Positions 26,896 through 34,613 of a DNA stretch of 64,000 nt are shown here, in pieces. Source of the DNA: Prevotella sp. (GTDB lineage Bacteria; Bacteroidota; Bacteroidia; Bacteroidales; Bacteroidaceae). Numbering within the stretch: position 1 is the stretch's first letter; each line of letters opens with the position of its first letter. Below the pieces are notes generated by a model. That model was not told the origin of the DNA, searched no databases, and saw only the letters and a program-made list of their open reading frames with translations. The stretch spans positions 1 through 64,000 of the forward strand of contig JAGAPR010000051.1 of the NCBI GenBank assembly GCA_017623155.1, in the 5' to 3' direction. Position numbers and translations under genes: made by a program.

Positions 26896-27918
26896 ATGGG
26901 TAAAGATACTACGACGCAACTTAAAGGAATTGCGATATTGCTGATGTTGTGGCTCCACCTGTTCAGTAACGAGGAGCAGACATTGGCTTGCATCAACACG
27001 ATATGGTTTTGGAACGGTATGCCGTTGGCCGTCGTTCTTAAAAAGATATGCTCCATTTGCGTGCAGATGTATATCTTCTTGGGCGGTTACGGACTGGCCA
27101 AGACATACGAGCGAGCCGCCGTCACAGGCGGGAATATGGGCAATGCGAAGCGGGTGTGGCGGCTTTATGTGAACTATTGGGTGGTGTTTCTGCTCTTTTA
27201 TCCGTTGGGAATGATTTTCAATCCTGCACTGTTCCGCACCGACATCGCGGATTTTCTTTTGAATTTCAGCAGTTTGAAATATTCGATAAACGGCGCGTGG
27301 TGGTTCCTTCTGCCATACGCCATGCTCACGTTGCTGTCAGGAGCGATGATAAAGCGGTTATACTTGTCGGGAAAAGCGTTCTCTGCCGTCACGCTTCTCG
27401 CCACATTGTTGCTGTATGTCTCGGCATATCTGCTGCTCGACATTGTCGGGAGCGGCGACGATTTGCCGCGGCTTTGCGCCCGTGCCGGGTTGCGGTTTTT
27501 CACTCTTCTCTTCGTTTTTGTCGTGGGAATACTGTTTGCCAAGCACGGGATATTCGAGCGGTTGAAAGCCCGGGCGTATGCCGATGCGAAGAGCTCTACC
27601 GTCAACACCGTGATATCGGTGTTGGCACTGTTGCTTGTCTTGCTGAAATTATCCATCGGCTCGTCGAGTCTTCTAAACCCGTGGTTTGTCTTCATTCTCA
27701 TTCCCTGTTATGCCGTTTGCCGGCATCCGGCGTGTGTAGAGAGTGTATTGGGCTTTTTCGGACGGCACAGCACGAATATGTGGCTCACGCATTACTTTTT
27801 CTGTCACTATATCTTCGGCGACATGATATACACTTTACGTTACCCGCTTCTGATATATTTCGTGCTCTGCCTGTTGTCGTTGGCGGCTTCGTATGTAATT
27901 ATAAAGGTAAAAAGGTAA
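26896..27918 (+). CDS. Membrane acyltransferase, family 3
   Basis: A 340-residue polytopic protein with about ten membrane segments. The opening TTQLKGIAILLMLWLHLF is typical of acyltransferase 3 (OafA/WecH-like) proteins, though the expected catalytic His-Arg arrangement is only loosely matched. It likely O-acetylates a surface sugar. I use the ATG at 26896, after the -7 box TATATTTG at 26863-26870. The final codons (IKVKR-stop) run into an AAGGTAAAAA tandem repeat. Confidence 0.75.
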   Translation: MGKDTTTQLKGIAILLMLWLHLFSNEEQTLACINTIWFWNGMPLAVVLKKICSICVQMYIFLGGYGLAKTYERAAVTGGNMGNAKRVWRLYVNYWVVFLLFYPLGMIFNPALFRTDIADFLLNFSSLKYSINGAWWFLLPYAMLTLLSGAMIKRLYLSGKAFSAVTLLATLLLYVSAYLLLDIVGSGDDLPRLCARAGLRFFTLLFVFVVGILFAKHGIFERLKARAYADAKSSTVNTVISVLALLLVLLKLSIGSSSLLNPWFVFILIPCYAVCRHPACVESVLGFFGRHSTNMWLTHYFFCHYIFGDMIYTLRYPLLIYFVLCLLSLAASYVIIKVKR

Positions 27919-28047
27919 AAAGGTAAAAAGGTAAAAAGGTAAAAAGGTAAAAAAGTAAAAAGGTAAAAAAGTAAAAAGGTAAAAAACGTGCGGCGTGACT
28001 CTAAGCGCAGCCTTTTTACCTTTTTACTTTTTTACCTTTTTACTTTT
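27904..28047. terminator. Tandem AAGGTAAAAA tract forming a 35-bp perfect hairpin
   Basis: A roughly 10-bp tandem unit fills 27904-27986. The segment 27951-27985 is perfectly complementary to 28013-28047, with a 27-nt loop. It sits between convergent genes and contains the stop codon of the plus-strand one and abuts the stop of the minus-strand one, so it probably ends both transcripts. U-runs lie on both strands. The tandem tract should be prone to copy-number change. Confidence 0.75.
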
Positions 28048-28048
28048 A

Positions 28049-29929
28049 TTACACGTTCTGCATGTCGTTGAGCTTTTTATAATATCCGTCGAGGGCTATC
28101 AGCTCGTCGTGCGTGCCGCGCTCCACGATGCGTCCTTCGTGCAGCACGCATATCTCGTCGGCCTGCCTGATGGTAGACAGTCGGTGGGCGATGGCCACCG
28201 TCGTGCGTGTCTTCATGAGTCGTTCGAGTGCGTCTTGCACGAGTCTTTCGCTTTCGGTGTCGAGTGCCGATGTCGCTTCGTCGAGGATAAGTATCGGCGG
28301 ATTTTTGAGAATGGCGCGTGCGATGCTCACCCGTTGGCGCTGTCCGCCGGAGAGCCGGCCTCCGCGTTCGCCGATGTTTGTGTCAAACTTGTTTTCCGAT
28401 TCCATGATGAAGTCGTAGGCATTGGCTATCTTCGCCGCCTCCTCTATCTGTTCCAGCGTGGCGTTTTCCACTCCGAAGCTGATGTTGTTGCGGAAAGTGT
28501 CGTTGAAGAGTATCGCCTCCTGATTTACGTTGCCCATCAACCGGCGCAAATCCTGTATGCCGAGGTCTTTCACGTTGATGCCGTCGATGAGCACTTCACC
28601 CTCCTGCACGTCGTAATATCGCGGTATCAGGTCTACGAGTGTCGACTTTCCGCTGCCGCTCTGGCCCACGAGAGCCACCGTTTTCCCTTTTTCTATCGTC
28701 AGGTTTATGTCTCGCAGCACCCATCGGATGTTGTCATTCTGCGGTGATTGCGTGTCTTTTTCCTTTGCGTCGGTGTCGGCGTTGTATGCAAACGACACGT
28801 TCCGGAACTCTATCTTGCCTGTAAACTCCCTGATATGCTTCGGACTTTCCGGCTCTTTGATGTGGTTTTCGGCTTTCAGAATTCTGTTTACTCGCTCCAT
28901 GGAAGCCAGTCCTTTCGGTATGTTATATCCCGCTTTGGAAAACTCTTTGAGCGGATTGATGATGCTGTAAAGTATCACGAGATAGTATATGAACACCGGT
29001 CCGGACAGTGTCGAGTTGTTGAGCACGAGTATTCCGCCGAACCATAGTACGATGACAATCATCACCGTGCCGAGAAATTCGCTCATGGGGTGTGCCATTT
29101 GCTGCCTTATGTTCACCCACATGATAGTGTTTCGGTGTTCGTTGTTGACATTGTTGAAGCGCGTGTTCATCTTTTCTTCGGCGCAGAATGCCTTTATTAT
29201 GCGCAGTCCGCCGAGTGTTTCCTCCACCTGACTCATCGCGTCGCTCCATAGTGCCTGCGCTTTCAGCGAGCGGGCTTTCAGTTTTCGGCCCACGGCCCCC
29301 ATCACCCAGCCCATTGCCGGCACTATTGCGAGGGTGAAAAGAGTAAGCTCCCAACTGATGAAAAGGAGCATCGAGAAATACGCTATGATGAGTATCGGGT
29401 TCTTGAAAAGCATGTCGAGCGATGACATTATGGAGTTTTCAATTTCTCCCACGTCGCCCGTTATCCGCGCGATTATGTCTCCTTTGCGCTCTTCGGTGAA
29501 GAATCCGAGTGGCAGCGATGTGATTTTTTTGTACAGTTGGTTACGGATGTCGCGCACGATACCTGTGCGGATTGGTATTATCGAGGCCGAGCTGAAGAAG
29601 TAGGCGGCCGTCTTCGCGAATGTCATTAATGCGAGAAGCAGTCCTATCACGAGCAGTGTTGTCGTCGCTCCCACGCTGTCTATCAGTTGGGTCACGTAGT
29701 AGTTGGCGTTGTTCATGGCCGCCTCTTTCATGTTTTCCCAGCCCATAGGCATCAGTTCCGTCACCCTTTTGTTGTCTTCCGTCTTGAAAAGGATGTTCAG
29801 TATCGGTATGAGTGCCATGAACGAGAATATGTTCAGCACGGCCGAGAGGATGTTGAACACTATCGAAGCAAACAGATATTTCTTGTATGGCGGCACAAAC
29901 CGGCGCATCACCTGTATAAATTCTTTCAT
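28049..29929 (-). CDS. MsbA-like ABC exporter (fused permease and ATPase)
   Basis: A 626-residue half-transporter that works as a homodimer. Residues 1-340 are the six-helix transmembrane domain. The nucleotide-binding domain has Walker A GQSGSGKST (422-430), signature LSGGQRQRVSIARA, Walker B ILILDEATSALD and the switch His in AIAHRLSTI. Closest in type to MsbA/LmrA-family lipid flippases. Given the adjoining lipid A and glycan genes, export of a lipid-linked glycan or lipid A is a reasonable guess. A linker (DTDAKEKDTQSPQNDN) between the first strand of the ATPase and Walker A is longer than usual. Confidence 0.87.
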   Translation of the reverse strand: MKEFIQVMRRFVPPYKKYLFASIVFNILSAVLNIFSFMALIPILNILFKTEDNKRVTELMPMGWENMKEAAMNNANYYVTQLIDSVGATTTLLVIGLLLALMTFAKTAAYFFSSASIIPIRTGIVRDIRNQLYKKITSLPLGFFTEERKGDIIARITGDVGEIENSIMSSLDMLFKNPILIIAYFSMLLFISWELTLFTLAIVPAMGWVMGAVGRKLKARSLKAQALWSDAMSQVEETLGGLRIIKAFCAEEKMNTRFNNVNNEHRNTIMWVNIRQQMAHPMSEFLGTVMIVIVLWFGGILVLNNSTLSGPVFIYYLVILYSIINPLKEFSKAGYNIPKGLASMERVNRILKAENHIKEPESPKHIREFTGKIEFRNVSFAYNADTDAKEKDTQSPQNDNIRWVLRDINLTIEKGKTVALVGQSGSGKSTLVDLIPRYYDVQEGEVLIDGINVKDLGIQDLRRLMGNVNQEAILFNDTFRNNISFGVENATLEQIEEAAKIANAYDFIMESENKFDTNIGERGGRLSGGQRQRVSIARAILKNPPILILDEATSALDTESERLVQDALERLMKTRTTVAIAHRLSTIRQADEICVLHEGRIVERGTHDELIALDGYYKKLNDMQNV

Positions 29930-30003
29930 TTTTTCTTTTTATGGGAGTTTATGGGAATTTATGGGAGTTAATTGGTGTTTACGACAAATGCTTGTTTAGG
30001 AGT

Positions 30004-30060
30004 TAAGGAGCCAAATGTTTTCAAGGCTTATTGGTAATCATAACTCATCACTCTTCACTA
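30004..30060 (-). repeat. 3'-end repeat after miaB
   Basis: Read on the minus strand, this is GTGATGAGTTATGATTACC followed by CCTTGAAAACATTTGG. It is almost the same as the sequence after the DUF3737 gene (32657-32700) and is in sense orientation to miaB. It encodes the last residues SDEL and the stop of MiaB. Confidence 0.8.
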
Positions 30061-31375
30061 ATGTTCCCATCAGCGTGGCACTTGTGCTGCCTGTTATCTT
30101 CACTTTCACGGTCTGTCCGATGTGGCAGTCGCCCTTGTCGAACACCACCATCTTGTTTTGTTCGGTGCGTCCGCAGAGCTGTTCGCGTGAGCGCTTGCTG
30201 TAACCCTCGATCAGAACGTCGAATGTTTTGCCCTCGTCGCGTTTGTTGGCTGCGGCAGAAAGCTCGGTCTGGAGACGTATCATCTCGTTGAGGCGGCGTA
30301 TCTTCACGTCTTCGGGCACATCGTCGGGCAGATGCTTCGATGCGTACGTGCCCGGCCGCTCGCTGTATTTGAACATGAAAGCCGAGTCGTATCCCACCTC
30401 GCGCATCAGCGAGAGCGACATCCGGTGGTCTTCTTCCGTCTCGCTGTGGTAGCCCACAAATATATCCGTCGTGATGGCACAGTCGGGCACTATCCGCCGT
30501 ATCGCCGCCACACGCTCCATATACCACTCTCGGGTATACTTGCGGTTCATCAGTTTCAGTATTCTGTCGCTGCCGCTCTGCACTGGCAGATGTATGTGCT
30601 TGCACACATTGGGCTCTTCGGCTATCACGCGCAGCGTCTCGTCGCTCATGTCCTTTGGGTGGCTGGTGGTGAAGCGCACGCGCATCTCCGGCACGGCTTC
30701 GGCCACCGTGCGCAGCAGCGAGGCGAATGAGGAGCCCCCCTCAGTCCCCCCAAGGGTGGCTCTATACGAATTGACATTCTGCCCCAGCAGCGTCACTTCC
30801 TTGTATCCTTTGTCTCTCAGATCGCGCACTTCGCGCAGTATGCTCTCCACGTCGCGGCTGCGCTCGCGTCCTCTTGTATAGGGCACGATGCAGTAGTGGC
30901 AGAAGTTGTCGCAGCCCCGCATGATGCTCACGAACCCCCCGATTTTGGTGCCGTGGAGCCGTTGCGGCACGATGTCGCGATATGTCTCGGTGGTCGAAAG
31001 CTCCGTGTTTATCGCTTTGTGGCCCGCTTCGGCCTGTGCGATGAGGTCGGGCAGGGTGAGATAAGCGTCGGGGCCGGCCACGAGATCAGCGTGATGGTTT
31101 TCGAGCAGGTCTTCTTTTGCCCGCTCGGCCATGCAGCCGAGCACCCCGATTATGAGCCGCCGGTCTTTCTTCCGCATGGCGTTGAGCGTGTCAAGCCGGT
31201 TGTATATCTTTTGTTCTGCGTTGTCGCGCACCGAGCATGTGTTCAGAAACACGGCATCGGCCTCGTCGATTGTGTCGCAAACATCGTAGTCTGCCATCTT
31301 CATCACCGACGCGACAACCTCCGAGTCTGCCACGTTCATCTGGCATCCGTAGGTCTCGATAAACAGTTTTTTCAT
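30038..31375 (-). CDS. miaB: tRNA-2-methylthio-N6-isopentenyladenosine synthase
   Basis: A radical-SAM methylthiotransferase that converts i6A37 to ms2i6A37 in tRNA. The N-terminal domain starts KLFIETYGCQMN, with cluster-binding cysteines at NTCSVRDNA and LGCMAERAK. The radical SAM motif is RGCDNFCHYCIVP (CxxxCxxC). A C-terminal TRAM domain follows. It is 445 residues, normal. I took the ATG at 31375; the longer upstream frame runs through repeats. Residues about 205-215 (TLGGTEGGSS) are encoded by a C-rich repeat like those found between genes, an apparent in-frame insertion at a variable loop. The last residues SDEL come from a 3'-end repeat. Confidence 0.95.
   Translation of the reverse strand: MKKLFIETYGCQMNVADSEVVASVMKMADYDVCDTIDEADAVFLNTCSVRDNAEQKIYNRLDTLNAMRKKDRRLIIGVLGCMAERAKEDLLENHHADLVAGPDAYLTLPDLIAQAEAGHKAINTELSTTETYRDIVPQRLHGTKIGGFVSIMRGCDNFCHYCIVPYTRGRERSRDVESILREVRDLRDKGYKEVTLLGQNVNSYRATLGGTEGGSSFASLLRTVAEAVPEMRVRFTTSHPKDMSDETLRVIAEEPNVCKHIHLPVQSGSDRILKLMNRKYTREWYMERVAAIRRIVPDCAITTDIFVGYHSETEEDHRMSLSLMREVGYDSAFMFKYSERPGTYASKHLPDDVPEDVKIRRLNEMIRLQTELSAAANKRDEGKTFDVLIEGYSKRSREQLCGRTEQNKMVVFDKGDCHIGQTVKVKITGSTSATLMGTLVKSDEL
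30731..30763. repeat. C-rich intergenic-type repeat inside miaB
   Basis: GGAGCCCCCCTCAGTCC and CCAAGGGTGGC match the family of CCCC/GGGG hairpin spacers at 34563-34594, 38043-38104 and 46340-46380, but lie in frame inside a coding region. Confidence 0.6.
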
Positions 31376-31410
31376 TATCTTATAATATATTTTGTATGCA
31401 AAGGTAAGAA

Positions 31411-31446
31411 TAAGAATGAAGAATGAAGAATGAAGAATGAAGAATT
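31411..31446. repeat. AGAATGAAGAATGA short tandem repeat
   Basis: About four copies of a 7-bp GAATGAA unit upstream of miaB. The same motif, in the other orientation, lies at 4272-4300. The rest of the 31376-31793 spacer holds GGCC array C and a -7 box, TACTTTTG at 31732-31739, for the DUF3737 gene. No gene is visible there. Confidence 0.6.
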
Positions 31447-31507
31447 TTCGATTGTCAGCGGCCGCGGCGGGTTGCAAAAAGGTCGCAGACGAAGTTTTTT
31501 TTGAAAT

Positions 31508-31594
31508 GTTACTCGGTCGACGTAACATCGTTACTCGGCCTACATAACAATGTTACGCGGCCCAAATCACAATGTTACTTCGGCCGCGTAACGA
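31508..31594. repeat. Four-unit 22-bp GGCC array C
   Basis: Units run 31508-31529, 31530-31551, 31552-31573 and 31574-31594. Each begins GTTAC, has GGCC (GGTC in the first) eight or nine bases in, and ends in a GTAAC or ATAAC-like element. GGCC centres are at 31516.5, 31538.5, 31560.5 and 31583.5. The flanking sequence differs from arrays A and D, but the unit length and count are the same. Confidence 0.88.
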
Positions 31595-31793
31595 ATTCAT
31601 TAACGAATTCTGCAATAATCGTAAGGCACAAACAATTATCCGGAGAGGGCTTTTCATGTTTTTTGCCGTACAACAATGAAATTGTTTAATCAATCGGTAA
31701 AACGGTTACATCGATATTGAAAAAAACTTGTTACTTTTGCAATCGTAAAACGAAATACCGGTAAAAGGAATTGGAAAATAACAAAAACAGGAT

Positions 31794-32672
31794 ATGATGA
31801 AAGAGATTAGAAACAAGACTTTCGGTGGCGAGCGCCCTCTGTTCGAGCATCATGACGTGCTGCTCGACAATGTTACGATAACCGAAGGCGAGTCGGCCAT
31901 AAAGGAGTGTAGCGACATTACGGCCGTGAATTGCCGTTTCGAGGGCAATTATCCGTTCTGGCACGTGCATCGTTTCAGCATCGCCGACTGCTATTTTGCT
32001 GTCGGTGCACGGTCGGCATTGTGGTATTCGTCGGGTCTTAAAATGACTGATACGGTGATAGACGCTCCGAAAATGTTCAGGGAGATGACCGACCTGACGC
32101 TTGATAATGTTACGATGAACGATGCCGACGAGACATTCTGGCGCTGCTCGGGGCTGCGATTGAAGAACGTGACACTGCACGGCGGCACCTATCCGTTCAT
32201 GTTCGGCAGCGACATACGGGTGGACGGACTTGTGAGCGACAGCAAGTATGTGTTCCAATATGTGCGCGACGTTGAGATACACAACGCCAAGATAACCACG
32301 AAAGACGCTTTCTGGGAGGTGGAGAACGTGACGATATACGACTCGGAACTGAACGGAGAGTATCTCGGGTGGCACTCGAAAAATCTGCGGCTCGTGCGCT
32401 GCCACATCACCGGCGAGCAGCCGTTGTGCTATGCCCGCGACCTTGTGATTGAAGACTGCACGTTCGGTGCCGACTGCGACCGGGCGTTTGAGTACTCTAC
32501 CGTGCAAGCCGACATACGCGGCGCGATAACAAACATCAAGAACCCGATGTCGGGACGCATCACGGCCGACAGCATTGGCAGCGTCACCATCGACGAGAAC
32601 ATCAAGGCACCGGGCGATTGCGAGATTGTATCAAGAAGCCCCCTCACGGGAGTGGTGAGTGATGAGTTATGA
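31794..32672 (+). CDS. DUF3737 family beta-helix protein
   Basis: A 292-residue protein of the DUF3737 family. The sequence is a series of about 20-residue turns with the pattern (I/V)xxCxF or LxNVT (for example CSDITAVNCRFEGNYPFWHVH and LTLDNVTMNDADETFWRC), predicting a right-handed beta-helix. The function is unknown. There is no signal peptide, so it is probably cytosolic. It could share an operon with the C-S lyase gene 53 bases downstream. The last residues (VVSDEL) and the stop come from the GTGATGAGTTATGATTACC repeat. A -7 box TACTTTTG lies at 31732-31739. Confidence 0.82.
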   Translation: MMKEIRNKTFGGERPLFEHHDVLLDNVTITEGESAIKECSDITAVNCRFEGNYPFWHVHRFSIADCYFAVGARSALWYSSGLKMTDTVIDAPKMFREMTDLTLDNVTMNDADETFWRCSGLRLKNVTLHGGTYPFMFGSDIRVDGLVSDSKYVFQYVRDVEIHNAKITTKDAFWEVENVTIYDSELNGEYLGWHSKNLRLVRCHITGEQPLCYARDLVIEDCTFGADCDRAFEYSTVQADIRGAITNIKNPMSGRITADSIGSVTIDENIKAPGDCEIVSRSPLTGVVSDEL

Positions 32673-32700
32673 TTACCATTAAGTCTTGAAAGCATTTGGT
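32657..32700 (+). repeat. 3'-end repeat after the DUF3737 gene
   Basis: GTGATGAGTTATGATTACC at 32659-32677 is followed by TTAAGTCTTGAAAGCATTTGG. It is in sense orientation to the gene it follows and matches the miaB 3' end closely. Confidence 0.8.
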
Positions 32701-32725
32701 TTAACTTCTTAACTTCTTAAAAACA

Positions 32726-33886
32726 ATGACCAACGATTTCGACAACCCGATAATCCGCCGCGGCACAGGGTCCTACAAGTGGGACGAGGCTCCGGCCGAT
32801 GACATAATACCTATGTGGGTGGCCGACATGGACTTCCGTGCGGCACAACCGATAATCGACGCGCTGCAACGGCGCATAGACCATGGCGTGTTCGGATATA
32901 CGCTTGTGGACGACGAGTACTATAAAGCCGTGACGTCATGGTTTGAGCGCCGCCACGGATGGCGCATCGAGCGCGAGTGGATACAGTATACTTCGGGCGT
33001 GGTGCCTGCCGTTTCGGCCGTGATAAAGGCGCTGACGATGCCCGGCGACAAGGTAATCGTCGCCACACCGGTGTACAACTGTTTCTTCTCTTCGATAAGA
33101 AACAACGGTTGCGAGGCGGCCGAGAGTCCGCTGATATGCAGAAACGGGCGTTACGAAGCAGACTATGACGACATCGAGAGGCTTGCAGCCGACCCGCGCT
33201 CGCGCATCTTCCTGCTCTGCAACCCGCACAATCCGGGCGGCCGTGTGTGGACGAGGGAGGAACTGTTGCGCATCAACGACATCTGCATGAGGCACGGAGT
33301 GACGGTCGTTTCGGACGAAATACACTGCGAACTGGTGTTCAACGGGCACCGCTATACGCCTTTCGCATCCATAGACAGCGATTGCCTTGCCAACTCGGTG
33401 ACGTGCTGCTCGCCGTCGAAAGCGTTTAACACGGCCGGTCTTCAGATTGCAAACATAATATCGTCATCGCCGGAAACGCGCGCGAAAATAGACCGGGCGA
33501 TAAACATCAATGAGGTTTGCGACGTCAACCCGTTCGGAGTGGCAGCCCTGAAAGCGGCATACAACGAGGGCGAAGAGTGGCTCGAAGCGTTGCTTGAATA
33601 TATCGCCGGCAACTATGCGGCGCTGAAAGCATATTTCGACGAGCATCTGCCCGGAGTGCGGCTGATGCCTCTCGAGGGCACATATCTCGTGTGGGCAGAC
33701 ATTAGAAGCACCGGACTCACATCCGGCGAAGCCGCGAAACGACTCGAGACCGAGGGCCGGGTGATGGTCAGCAGCGGCACGATCTACGGTGGGGCAGGCG
33801 AGGGTTACATAAGAATAAACATCGCCTGTCCGCGCGAGAGAATGATGGAGGGCGTGCGGCGGATATGCCGTGTGCTCGCCGAATGA
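32726..33886 (+). CDS. PLP-dependent C-S lyase, MalY/PatB family
   Basis: A 386-residue fold-type I aminotransferase-like enzyme. MalY/PatB hallmarks are present: PMWVADMDF near the N-terminus, the CNPHNPGGRVW block, and the PLP-binding Lys232 in SPSKAFNTAGL. Members are usually cystathionine beta-lyases that cleave C-S bonds to pyruvate, ammonia and a thiol; MalY in E. coli also moonlights as a repressor partner. The likely role is methionine or sulfur metabolism. Cytosolic homodimer, normal length. Confidence 0.9.
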   Translation: MTNDFDNPIIRRGTGSYKWDEAPADDIIPMWVADMDFRAAQPIIDALQRRIDHGVFGYTLVDDEYYKAVTSWFERRHGWRIEREWIQYTSGVVPAVSAVIKALTMPGDKVIVATPVYNCFFSSIRNNGCEAAESPLICRNGRYEADYDDIERLAADPRSRIFLLCNPHNPGGRVWTREELLRINDICMRHGVTVVSDEIHCELVFNGHRYTPFASIDSDCLANSVTCCSPSKAFNTAGLQIANIISSSPETRAKIDRAININEVCDVNPFGVAALKAAYNEGEEWLEALLEYIAGNYAALKAYFDEHLPGVRLMPLEGTYLVWADIRSTGLTSGEAAKRLETEGRVMVSSGTIYGGAGEGYIRINIACPRERMMEGVRRICRVLAE

Positions 33887-33919
33887 CGGGATTGTTTGGC
33901 AGATTTGCGCCTTTTTTAT

Positions 33920-33950
33920 TTTGTTTTCATCGGAATTTAGGTTACCTTTG
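33920..33950 (+). promoter_or_regulatory. Promoter of the C_GCAxxG_C_C gene
   Basis: TTTG at 33920-33923, a 19-bp spacer, then TACCTTTG at 33943-33950. It is 28 bases upstream of the ATG at 33979. Confidence 0.8.
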
Positions 33951-33978
33951 CGACCGTATAATAATATAAAAGGTAACA

Positions 33979-34485
33979 ATGCATATTGACAAGGAACAGC
34001 GGGTGCGCCGCGCCGAGGAACTTTTCATGCAGGGATTTAACTGCTCACAGTCGGTGGTGGCGGCATTCGCGGACATTTACGGATACACGGAAGAACAGGC
34101 GTTGAGGCTCAGCGCCGGTTTCGGAGGCGGCATCGGACGTATGAGACTTACGTGCGGTGCCGCTTGTGGTATGTTTACTCTTGCCGGAATGGACTGCGGT
34201 TCGGTGACGCCCGGCGACAGGGAGGGCAAGTCTCACAACTATAAGGTGGTGCAAAGCCTTGCCGAACGTTTCGTCGCCGAGCACGGTTCGCTCACGTGCG
34301 CCGAGCTTCTGAAGCTCAAAAAGGGTGCTCCCATCACATACGAGGCATCCGAACGCACGGCCGAGTACTACAAGAAGCGCCCTTGTGTCAACCAGATAAT
34401 ATCCGCCGCAAGGATATTCGCGGAGTATTTGGAGAGGGGAGCCCATCTTGATCTTCCCAAAGGTGAGAATTGGAATGCAGAGTGA
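33979..34485 (+). CDS. C_GCAxxG_C_C family protein
   Basis: A 168-residue cysteine-rich protein named for its cysteine pattern: NCSQSV (Cys22), TCGAACG (Cys59 and Cys63), a further Cys at MDCGS (73), TCAELL (107) and RPCVNQI (136). Members are thought to bind a metal or Fe-S centre and are often next to transport or redox genes, but no function is established. It has its own promoter and is followed, across a repeat-filled gap, by an OPT transporter. The stop codon lies in the GTGATGAGTGAG repeat. Confidence 0.87.
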   Translation: MHIDKEQRVRRAEELFMQGFNCSQSVVAAFADIYGYTEEQALRLSAGFGGGIGRMRLTCGAACGMFTLAGMDCGSVTPGDREGKSHNYKVVQSLAERFVAEHGSLTCAELLKLKKGAPITYEASERTAEYYKKRPCVNQIISAARIFAEYLERGAHLDLPKGENWNAE

Positions 34486-34594
34486 TGAGTGAGTGGAATG
34501 TGATTGGCTCCGGGAACTCAGAGCCCTCCGAGACTGTCGAATGATAAATAATTTAGCTCCGTCTCCTCCCCCATGGGGAGGTAGGGTGGGGCTC
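34482..34594. repeat. Composite repeat spacer
   Basis: Three repeat families lie in a row: GTGATGAGTGAG (34482-34493), GGGAACTCAGAG/CTCCGAG (34510-34535) and a CCCC/GGGG hairpin (34563-34594, CTCCCCCATGGGGAGG core). The last could be a terminator for the gene upstream. Confidence 0.65.
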
Positions 34595-34613
34595 AACAAC
34601 AAAACAACATTAT

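Noticed and set aside
31376-31528. Upstream extension of miaB
   Set aside because: The added residues come from a GAATGAA tandem repeat and the family alignment starts at MKKLFIETYGCQMN.
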